Source: CBDCFV01 sp963664625
GTDB lineage: Bacteria; Chloroflexota; Dehalococcoidia; Lucifugimonadales; UBA3495
NCBI GenBank assembly: GCA_963664625.1
Contig: OY761541.1
Location: forward strand, 1,240,001 to 1,304,000
Length of the DNA stretch: 64,000 nucleotides
Direction of reading: 5' to 3'
Below, in pieces: positions 16,535 through 23,254 of this stretch. The position numbers and the translations under genes are program-made. The notes beneath the pieces are model-generated. The model worked only from the letters and a program-made list of their open reading frames with translations. It was not told where the DNA came from and did no database searches. The number at the start of each line of letters is the position of its first letter. Position 1 is the first letter of the stretch.

Positions 16535-17092
16535 ATGACAACCACAACCAAATTGCTTACGTCCGATGAACTCCTCCGGTTGCCTCGCGGAAACGGCAAG
16601 CGGTACGAGCTTATCCGGGGAGTTTTGATCGAAAAAATGGGCACTGGCGACTCCCACGGTATCGTGGTCATTAGAATAGCTGGGATCATATTTGTTTACA
16701 CGGAAACTACCGGATACGGAGAGGGTCGCACCGGAGAACCCGGCTACCTTCTCGACTTGGACCCGGATACAGTGCGATGCCCCGACGTCGCATGGATAGC
16801 GCCGGGCCGCATTCCCGAAGGCACGCGAGGATTCCCCAACCTGGCCCCGGATTTGGCCATAGAAGTAAAATCGCCCAGCAACTCCAACCCTGAAATGGCC
16901 TCCAAGGCGTGGATGTGGCTCAGCTACGGCTCCCAACAGGCATGGGTAGCCGACCCGGAGCGCAACACCCTGACCGTCTACCGCCCCGGCACAGACCCGC
17001 AAGTCTTGGGCGAGGACGAAGAACTTACAGGCGGCGACTTGCTCCCCGGCTTCGCCACCCCCGTCTGGAGGCTGTTCCGCCGTGAACGCTGA
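16535..17092 (+). CDS. Uma2-family (DUF820) putative endonuclease, copy 1
   Basis: A 185-residue protein of the Uma2/DUF820 family, a PD-(D/E)xK-type nuclease fold common in cyanobacteria and Chloroflexota. Seen are KRYELIRGVLI (residues 22-32), CPDVAWIAPGR (82-92) and PDLAIEVKSPS (103-113, with the Asp...Glu-x-Lys catalytic pattern), followed by AWMWLSYGSQQAWVAD. The biological role of the family is not established. A second copy starts 40 bp downstream with nearly identical ends but a different middle (residues about 37-66). The start ATG is 16535. Confidence 0.82.
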   Translation: MTTTTKLLTSDELLRLPRGNGKRYELIRGVLIEKMGTGDSHGIVVIRIAGIIFVYTETTGYGEGRTGEPGYLLDLDPDTVRCPDVAWIAPGRIPEGTRGFPNLAPDLAIEVKSPSNSNPEMASKAWMWLSYGSQQAWVADPERNTLTVYRPGTDPQVLGEDEELTGGDLLPGFATPVWRLFRRER

Positions 17093-17132
17093 CCATCTTG
17101 GGGCGGGTACAGCAAAGGCTGGCGGATAGACG

Positions 17133-17690
17133 ATGACAACCACTAGTAAATTGCTTACGTCCGATGAACTCCTCCGGTTGCCTCGCGGAAACGGCAAGCG
17201 GTACGAGCTTATCCGGGGAGTTTTGATCCAAAAAATGGGCACTGGACATCCTCACAGCATCGTAGTCGCCATGATCGCCCATATCTTGTTGACTTATGTC
17301 ATACCCAACGACTACGGCACTGTTCACAGTGGCGAACCCGGCTACCTTCTCGACCTGGACCCGGACACGGTGCGATGTCCCGACGTGGCATGGATAGCAC
17401 CGGGCCGCGTTCCCGAAGGCACGCGAGGATTCCCCAACCTGGCTCCGGATTTAGCTATAGAAGTAAAATCCCCCAGCAACTCCAACCCTGAAATGGCCGC
17501 GAAGGCGTGGATGTGGCTCAGCTACGGCTCCCAACAGGCATGGGTAGCCGACCCGGAGCGCAACACCCTGACCATCTACCGCCCCGGCTCAGACCCGCAA
17601 GTCTTGAGCGAGGACGAAGAACTTACAGGCGGCGACTTGCTCCCCGGCTTCGCCACCCCCGTCTGGCGGCTGTTCCGCCGCCAACGCTGA
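17133..17690 (+). CDS. Uma2-family (DUF820) putative endonuclease, copy 2
   Basis: The same length (185 residues) and fold as the preceding gene, with CPDVAWIAPGR and PDLAIEVKSPS conserved. The first 36 and last 115 residues are close to identical to copy 1, whereas residues 37-66 differ (GHPHSIVVAMIAHILLTY here against GDSHGIVVIRIAGIIFVY). This segment agrees better with the family, which usually has a His near this site. The pattern suggests tandem duplication followed by gene conversion of the ends or replacement of the middle. Confidence 0.82.
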   Translation: MTTTSKLLTSDELLRLPRGNGKRYELIRGVLIQKMGTGHPHSIVVAMIAHILLTYVIPNDYGTVHSGEPGYLLDLDPDTVRCPDVAWIAPGRVPEGTRGFPNLAPDLAIEVKSPSNSNPEMAAKAWMWLSYGSQQAWVADPERNTLTIYRPGSDPQVLSEDEELTGGDLLPGFATPVWRLFRRQR

Positions 17691-17805
17691 CCGTCGCACC
17701 GCAACACTACCCCCGCATAACCTGCATCCTTGGTACGCTCCCGCCTTGTGGTATACTTTGGCATCCTTTTCAAGATCGTGATCCGGGACTGAGGCCAAGG
17801 CCGCC

Positions 17806-18447
17806 ATGTCCATGCCCGCACGTCACCCCCGCGCAGGCGGGGACGGCATCTCCGCAGTCATTCTGGCCGGCGGCCAAAGTCGGCGTTTGGGCCGCGACAA
17901 AGCGGTGGAACCCATCGGCGGCCTTCCCTTGATTCGCCGGGTGATCGAGCGGGTCGAACAGACGGCGAGTGAGGTATTGGTGGTGGTAGCGGACTCGTCG
18001 CGCGGAGAGGAGTTGCCCCTAGACCCCCGGCATCGGGTGGTCCCCGACCGTTATCCGGGGACAGGCTCCCTTGGCGGCATCTTCTCCGGCTTGGAAGCTG
18101 CAAGCAATCCCTGGGTCATCGCCGTCGCTTGCGACATGCCCTTCCTGAACCTTTCCCTGATTGGCCGGATGCTGGCGTTGCGGAAGGACATGGACGTGGT
18201 TGTCCCCCTCATAGAGGGTCGGCCCGAACCTACCCATGCCCTGTATTCCAAGGCCTGTCTGCCCTTCATAGAACCCAAGTTGCTGGACCGGCAATTGAAA
18301 ATATCCGGCTTTTACGATCAGGTGCGGGTCCACTACGTGCCGGAGGAGGAAGTCGCCTCTATGGACCCTCAGTTTTTGAGCTTCTTCAACGTGAACACTC
18401 CCGAAGACTTGGACAAAGCATTGGACTTGGCCGCCCAAGGACGCTAG
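17806..18447 (+). CDS. mobA: Molybdenum cofactor guanylyltransferase
   Basis: A 213-residue nucleotidyltransferase. GISAVILAGGQSRRLGRDKA (residues 14-33) is the GTP-binding N-terminus of MobA, and AVACDMPF carries the metal-binding Asp. MobA attaches GMP to Mo-molybdopterin to form the bis-MGD-type cofactor used by the DMSO-reductase family, which includes the formate dehydrogenase encoded downstream. The first 13 residues (MSMPARHPRAGGD) are encoded by a copy of the dispersed palindromic repeat at 17821-17846, so the native start seems to have been replaced. It is the first gene of the Mo/W cluster. Confidence 0.9.
   Translation: MSMPARHPRAGGDGISAVILAGGQSRRLGRDKAVEPIGGLPLIRRVIERVEQTASEVLVVVADSSRGEELPLDPRHRVVPDRYPGTGSLGGIFSGLEAASNPWVIAVACDMPFLNLSLIGRMLALRKDMDVVVPLIEGRPEPTHALYSKACLPFIEPKLLDRQLKISGFYDQVRVHYVPEEEVASMDPQFLSFFNVNTPEDLDKALDLAAQGR
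17821..17846. repeat. Dispersed palindromic repeat inside the mobA N-terminus
   Basis: CGTCACCCCCGCGCAGGCGG followed by GGACGG. It is translated in frame as RHPRAGGDG at the start of MobA. Confidence 0.85.
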
Positions 18448-18599
18448 AACATCCTCCCCTCCAAATAGGGAATGTTGGTTGTGTAGTGGCTACGTTAGAG
18501 GGCACAAACTCATGCAGAGGCGCCGATGGCACCTCCACAACGACGGGTGTAGCCTCTCCAAACGCCCCCGTCACCACCGTGAAGCCTGCCCTCGGCGTG

Positions 18600-18625
18600 A
18601 TGCCCGCCTGCGCGGGCATGACGGG
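18600..18625. repeat. Dispersed palindromic repeat before the MoaD-like gene
   Basis: The stem is ATGCCCGC-CTGC-GCGGGCAT, followed by GACGGG. The right arm supplies the ATG at 18618 that may start the MoaD-like gene. Confidence 0.8.
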
Positions 18626-18917
18626 AAGGGGGGCGGGGATCTCCGTCAAGGTGGAATTGTTCGGTACCGCCCGGTTGGCCACCGGAAAACGGTCTGTTGA
18701 GGTGTCGCTACCTACCAACACCAGCCGCCGCGACTTTGTTTGCGCATTGGCCGTCGCCTGTCCACAGTTGGTTGCCCACGTCATACGCCCGGACCTGACC
18801 GACCTCCTTGAGGGCTACTTGCTCAACCGAGGCGGGAGGACTTTCTTGACAGGCGACGCAATTTCCGTCGCTCCGGGAGATTCGCTGCTCATCATCTCCA
18901 ACCAAGCGGGAGGTTGA
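18618..18917 (+). CDS. MoaD/ThiS-family sulfur-carrier-like protein
   Basis: About 99 residues with a beta-grasp fold as in MoaD: VKVELFGTARLATG near the N-terminus (residues 10-23), a central helix, and NRGGRTFLTGDAISVAPGD towards the end. The protein ends ISNQAGG, so a C-terminal Gly-Gly is present as needed for thiocarboxylation. MoaD supplies sulfur for molybdopterin synthesis; relatives next to AOR genes serve tungsten cofactor. ATG 18618 lies in a palindromic repeat; GTG at 18651 is an alternative start closer to the domain. The stop overlaps the next ORF. Confidence 0.75.
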   Translation: MTGRGAGISVKVELFGTARLATGKRSVEVSLPTNTSRRDFVCALAVACPQLVAHVIRPDLTDLLEGYLLNRGGRTFLTGDAISVAPGDSLLIISNQAGG

Positions 18918-18922
18918 TCCAA

Positions 18923-20797
18923 GTGTATGGCTACCACGGCAAGGCGCTGGTCGTGGACTTGACCAACCGGACCCATCGCTGGGATGCCATACCGGAGGAA
19001 GTGCTGCGGGCGTTTATCGGCGGCATCGGCTTGGGGACCTACCTGCTGTACAAATACTGCCCGGCCGGGGCTGATCCCTTGGGGCCTGACAACCCATTGA
19101 TATTCGCCGCCAGCCCCTTGGTGGGAAGCCGCCTTACCACTTCCAGCAAGTTCGCGGTCATGGCCAAATCGCCCCTTACCGGCTTCATCGGAGACTCCCT
19201 GTCCTCCAGCTTCCTGGCCACCGAGCTGAAAAAGACCTGTGGCGACGCCCTGATCATCACGGGCCAAGCCGCCACGCCCACGCTGCTCTACATCCATCCG
19301 GACCCCGCCGGATGGCATGAGCCACAACCCCAATTCCTAGATGCTTCCGGCCTGTTGGGCTTGGGGACCTTCGATACCGAGCGGGCGGTCAAGGAGCGGT
19401 TTGGCGACCCCTCAGTACGGGTTGCGTGTATCGGCCCCGCCGGGGAAAACCTGGTGCGCTACGCCAGCATCGCCAACGACGGCGGGCGCCAAGCCGGCCG
19501 TTCCGGGCCGGGTGCGGTCATGGGTTCCAAGCGCCTCAAGGCCTTGGCCCTGCGCGGGAGCGGCACGGTGGATGTAGCCCAGCCGGAGGCTGCGCGCCGC
19601 TACAGCATAGACCTGAGCCGGCGCAGCTTGGGGGCCGCCACCGACAAGTACCGCAACCTTGGCACTATGGCCAACGTGTCGGTGTTCAACAGGCTTGGCG
19701 CTCTCCCGACCAGGAACTTCCGCGAGTCCTCCTTCGAGGGCGCCGAGGAAGTCAGCGGAGAACTGCTGCACCAAGAACACTTGGTGAAGAACGCCCACTG
19801 CGCCAACTGCACCATCGGCTGCGAAAAAGTCCTCGTTACCAAAGACCGGGGCAGGAAGTCTCAAGGCAGAATGGAGTATGAGAGCCTGTTCGCCTTGGGG
19901 CCGTTGTGCGGAGTATCAGATCCCAATACCGTCATACGTGCCGCCGCACTATGCGATGACCTCGGCATGGACACCATCAGCGCTGGCGTCACCATCGCGT
20001 GGGCCATGGAGTGCTTCGACCGAGGACTACTCACCCCGAATGATAACGGCGCAACGGACTTGCGGTTCGGCGGCGACGCGGCGTTGCTGGACATTCTGGA
20101 ACGTATCGGACGCCGCGACGGGTTGGGAGACCTGCTGTCCCAAGGCTGCAAGCGGGCATCCGAAGTACTGGGCAACGGCTCCGGTGATTGGGCCATGCAC
20201 GTCAAGGGACTGGAGATGCCGGGCTACGAACCCCGCAGCCTCAAGACCATGGCGCTGGGTCTCGCGGTTACGCCAAGGGGCGCTTGCCACAACCGCTCGT
20301 CGGCCTACGAAGCCGACTTTTCGGACCGGGTGGACCGGCTCACGGTGGACGACCAGCGGGGGTCCATCGCGGCCCAGAGCGAGGACTTCTCGGCGGTTCT
20401 CGACTCCCTTATCTGGTGCAAGTTCCTGCGAAAAGCGTTTGCCGACTTTTACGAAGAGTCGGCCCAAGTCTACTCCATGATCACCGGCTGGGATATGTCC
20501 GCCAATGGTCTTCGGATTGCCGGTGAACGCATCAACAATCTGAAAAAGCTGTTCAACATCCGCGAGGGCTGGCGGCGGGAAGACGACACCTTGCCGCCCA
20601 GGGTGCTACAGGAGCAACTAACGTCCGAAGTCGTCGCCGGCGTAGGACTTACTCGGGAGGAACTGGACTACATGATTGGGGGCTACTACTATGCCCGCGG
20701 TTGGACGAAAGACGGCCTCATCCCCGAAGCCAAAATGGAGGAACTAGGCTTGGCGGAGTTGCTGCGGGACACGCCCGCAACCGCCCTGTCCCGTTAA
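18923..20797 (+). CDS. aor: Aldehyde:ferredoxin oxidoreductase (tungsten/molybdenum)
   Basis: About 624 residues covering all three AOR domains. The start (V/M)YGYHGKALVVDLTNRT is typical of the family, and GTG 18923 is favoured over TTG 18914 because GGGAGG lies 9 bp before it. The cofactor-binding GRSGPGAVMGSKRLKAL region is at about residues 192-208. The [4Fe-4S] ligands are Cys293, Cys296 and Cys300 (CANCTIGC) and Cys499 (LIWCKF). AOR enzymes interconvert aldehydes and carboxylic acids with ferredoxin, using a bis-pterin W or Mo cofactor. Its place between MoaD-like and NuoEF/FdhA-like genes suggests a shared cofactor supply, and perhaps shared electron transfer. Confidence 0.92.
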   Translation: MYGYHGKALVVDLTNRTHRWDAIPEEVLRAFIGGIGLGTYLLYKYCPAGADPLGPDNPLIFAASPLVGSRLTTSSKFAVMAKSPLTGFIGDSLSSSFLATELKKTCGDALIITGQAATPTLLYIHPDPAGWHEPQPQFLDASGLLGLGTFDTERAVKERFGDPSVRVACIGPAGENLVRYASIANDGGRQAGRSGPGAVMGSKRLKALALRGSGTVDVAQPEAARRYSIDLSRRSLGAATDKYRNLGTMANVSVFNRLGALPTRNFRESSFEGAEEVSGELLHQEHLVKNAHCANCTIGCEKVLVTKDRGRKSQGRMEYESLFALGPLCGVSDPNTVIRAAALCDDLGMDTISAGVTIAWAMECFDRGLLTPNDNGATDLRFGGDAALLDILERIGRRDGLGDLLSQGCKRASEVLGNGSGDWAMHVKGLEMPGYEPRSLKTMALGLAVTPRGACHNRSSAYEADFSDRVDRLTVDDQRGSIAAQSEDFSAVLDSLIWCKFLRKAFADFYEESAQVYSMITGWDMSANGLRIAGERINNLKKLFNIREGWRREDDTLPPRVLQEQLTSEVVAGVGLTREELDYMIGGYYYARGWTKDGLIPEAKMEELGLAELLRDTPATALSR

Positions 20798-20809
20798 CGG
20801 GTGCCTGTT

Positions 20810-21145
20810 ATGGACGCATTTGATCTGAACGACGTAATTGCCGCCCACGGCCAAGCCGGCCAACTCTATCACGAGTTCTTCGTAGCCCCAAGGCTCAGCA
20901 TGGGTCTGTACGTCCTTCCCGCGGGCCAACCGGACCCTCAGAATCCTCACACCGAGGACGAGGTCTACTACGTGACAAGCGGACGCGGGGTCATTTCCGT
21001 CAACGGTGAGGACCGGCCCGTCTCCGCCGGGTCCATTGTCTACGTGGGGGAAGCCGTAGACCACCGTTTCCACTCCATCACCGAAGACTTGACCATTCTC
21101 GTGGTCTTTGCTCCACCCAGAAGGTCCCGGGCCACAGCCGGTTAA
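20810..21145 (+). CDS. Cupin-domain protein
   Basis: About 111 residues forming a single cupin barrel. The first metal-binding motif appears as PHTEDEVYYVTSGRG and the second as GEAVDHRFHSI near residues 80-90. ATG 20810 or GTG 20801 may be the start; the latter lies 3 bp after the AOR stop. Small cupins range from isomerases to sensors. Its position inside a Mo/W oxidoreductase operon is the only hint to its role, and no function is assigned. Confidence 0.8.
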   Translation: MDAFDLNDVIAAHGQAGQLYHEFFVAPRLSMGLYVLPAGQPDPQNPHTEDEVYYVTSGRGVISVNGEDRPVSAGSIVYVGEAVDHRFHSITEDLTILVVFAPPRRSRATAG

Positions 21146-21161
21146 GGGTTCGAACCGCATA

Positions 21162-21617
21162 ATGGAAAGAAGCGAACTCCGGCCTGTACTCCGCAACATG
21201 TTCCCCAGGGAACGCACCTACCTGCTGCCCGCGCTTCACTATGTGCACCACGAACTCGGTAGCCTTCCCGAGTGGGCGCTCCAGACGGTTGCATGGCACT
21301 TGCGGGTGCCGCCCAGTGAGGTCTACGGCTGCGCCACCAGCTACAGCGAGCTTCGTATCGAGTCCGCCGGGACACACCTCCTTAGAGTTTGCACCGGCCT
21401 CAGTTGCTGGCACAACGGCGGCCGATCGTTGATAGACCAATTGTCGCGTGAACTAGGTATATCCCCGGGAGAAACGTCGCCCGACGGACGCTTTACGCTG
21501 GAGGAAGTCCCCTGCGGCTTTATCTGCCCATTGGCGCCCGCCTTGGAGATTGACGGGAAGTGGCGAGGCAGGATGACCACCGACGCTATACCATCCTTGG
21601 TCAAAAGTCTGAGTTGA
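21162..21617 (+). CDS. NuoE-like thioredoxin-fold [2Fe-2S] subunit
   Basis: A 151-residue homologue of the 24-kDa subunit of complex I and of the small subunit of NAD-linked hydrogenases and formate dehydrogenases. YLLPALHYVHHELGSLPEWA (residues 20-39) is the N-terminal helical part. The [2Fe-2S] ligands are Cys77 and Cys82 (CTGLSC) and Cys118 and Cys122 (CGFIC). It would pass electrons between the flavin subunit encoded next and the formate dehydrogenase. No other complex I genes are here, so it belongs to a soluble oxidoreductase. ATG 21162 is chosen because it starts the conserved domain. Confidence 0.88.
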   Translation: MERSELRPVLRNMFPRERTYLLPALHYVHHELGSLPEWALQTVAWHLRVPPSEVYGCATSYSELRIESAGTHLLRVCTGLSCWHNGGRSLIDQLSRELGISPGETSPDGRFTLEEVPCGFICPLAPALEIDGKWRGRMTTDAIPSLVKSLS

Positions 21618-21618
21618 C

Positions 21619-23250
21619 GTGACACTCCCTTCCCGCTCGAAACAGCCAATCCCCAACTTCGGGAACGGGCGTACTCGCGTAGTAGTCCAAGTGGGCCATT
21701 GCAGCGCGGCTGTCGGCGCCCGTGAAGTGGCCCACTCCTTGAAAACCGCCTTGTCACAGCGGTCCGACGCTTGCTTAGTCGTGACGGGATGCGACGGGGC
21801 CTGTTTCGCCGCGCCCCAGGTCATCGTGACTCACCCCTCCGGCCTGCAACAACGGCATACGCAGGTGACGGCGGCGGATGTTCCCGCATTGGTCCGGTCT
21901 CTCGACGAATCCCATCCCCGGTGCGCGACGGAAAGCGACGTCGAGGCCTTCTTTAATGCCCAGCACCGGCGCCTCCTCTCCTGTTGCGGTTCCATCGATC
22001 CAGGCAACATCTCCGAATACGTCTCCATTGGCGGCTACGATTCTCTATCTCTCGCTCTGTCAATGTCCCCGGAAGAGGTAATCCAGACCGTTCAGGACGC
22101 GGGGCTGCTGGGCCGGGGCGGGGCCTATTTCCCCGCTGCCCGCAAGTGGCAGGGCGCCCGCTCCTTCAACGCGCCGGTACGGTACTTGGTCGTAAATGCC
22201 GAAGAGGGGGAACCGGGCATCTTCAAAGACCGGCACATCATGGAAGGAGATCCCCACCTGCTGCTGGAGGGCATGTTGATCGCCGCCTACGCCTCCGGCG
22301 CCAGCCAAGCCTACGTCTACGTCAATGCAGAGGCCAACCTGTCGGCGGCACGCATGGAAACGGCCATCGAGCAGGCCCGGGACGCCGGATACATCGGTGA
22401 CGACATCCTTGGCTCGGGTTTCGGGCTTCAGGTGCACCTGCGGCGCGGCGCGGGCGGCTACGTCTGCGGCGAAGAGACCACTCTCCTTGACACCATCCAA
22501 GGCAATCGCCGCGAGCCGCGATTGCGGCCTCCTTTTCCGGTGGAGTCCGGCTTGTTTCGAATGCCCACCGTCATCAACAACGTCGAAACACTGGCCAACG
22601 TGCCCTTGATTCTGTCCGACGGAATGGCCCCTCCAACCACGCCGGATGATGGCGGCAACGGCAACAAGTCTTTCCGCCGGCAACTGACTCCCTTCACCGA
22701 GTTAGGCTTGGAGTCGGCCAAGGGCACAAAGATGGTCTGCCTCAGCGGCGCGGTCCGCAGGCCCGGACTGGGCGAGGCGCCTATGGGAACGACCATCCGG
22801 GACATCGTCTACAACTTGGGCGGCGGCCTGCCGCCCGGACACAACCTGGGGGTGATCGGCGTTGGCGGCCCCTCCAGCGGGATATTGCCCCCTTCCGAGT
22901 TGGACACTCAACTCCGGCCCGGTATGCTCCACCCCTCCGGGGTCGTCATGGGCGCCGGCGGCATCATGGTGATGGACGACCAAGCACCAGTCATCGACGT
23001 GGTGCGCCGGTTGGCCGCCTACAACGCCGCCGAGTCCTGCGGCAAGTGCACCCCCTGCCGCGAAGGAACGCCCCGCATAGTCCAAGCCCTCGACCGGCTC
23101 GCCGCGGGCGGCGCCGGGGCCGATACCATTGACGAACTCCGCTACTTGGCCGATATTGTTGGCGCCGGGTCGTTGTGCGGGCTGGGACAGATGGCCGGCG
23201 GCCCGGTCAACAGCGCCCTTCACTTCTTCGGAGACGCCCTGGAGGTATGA
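21619..23250 (+). CDS. NuoF-like NADH-binding flavoprotein subunit (FdhB/HoxF type)
   Basis: A 543-residue subunit that should bind FMN, NAD(H) and one [4Fe-4S] cluster. Seen are GLLGRGGAYFPAARKW (162-177) and NAEEGEPGIFKDR (193-205) for FMN/NAD, and Cys474, Cys477, Cys480 (SCGKCTPC) plus Cys520 (GSLCGLG) for the cluster. Residues 20-95 form an extra thioredoxin-like domain with CDGAC (58-62) but only one of the usual first two Cys (Cys28), so its [2Fe-2S] cluster may be absent. GTG 21619 follows the previous stop by 1 bp. The protein would reduce NAD+ with electrons from formate, or the reverse. Confidence 0.9.
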   Translation: MTLPSRSKQPIPNFGNGRTRVVVQVGHCSAAVGAREVAHSLKTALSQRSDACLVVTGCDGACFAAPQVIVTHPSGLQQRHTQVTAADVPALVRSLDESHPRCATESDVEAFFNAQHRRLLSCCGSIDPGNISEYVSIGGYDSLSLALSMSPEEVIQTVQDAGLLGRGGAYFPAARKWQGARSFNAPVRYLVVNAEEGEPGIFKDRHIMEGDPHLLLEGMLIAAYASGASQAYVYVNAEANLSAARMETAIEQARDAGYIGDDILGSGFGLQVHLRRGAGGYVCGEETTLLDTIQGNRREPRLRPPFPVESGLFRMPTVINNVETLANVPLILSDGMAPPTTPDDGGNGNKSFRRQLTPFTELGLESAKGTKMVCLSGAVRRPGLGEAPMGTTIRDIVYNLGGGLPPGHNLGVIGVGGPSSGILPPSELDTQLRPGMLHPSGVVMGAGGIMVMDDQAPVIDVVRRLAAYNAAESCGKCTPCREGTPRIVQALDRLAAGGAGADTIDELRYLADIVGAGSLCGLGQMAGGPVNSALHFFGDALEV

Positions 23251-23254
23251 CCTG

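Noticed and set aside
18129..18617. A long N-terminal extension of the MoaD-like ORF over the mobA gene
   Set aside because: The extension is out of frame with mobA, lies over its coding sequence and shows no domain; the beta-grasp fold begins only after about 18640.
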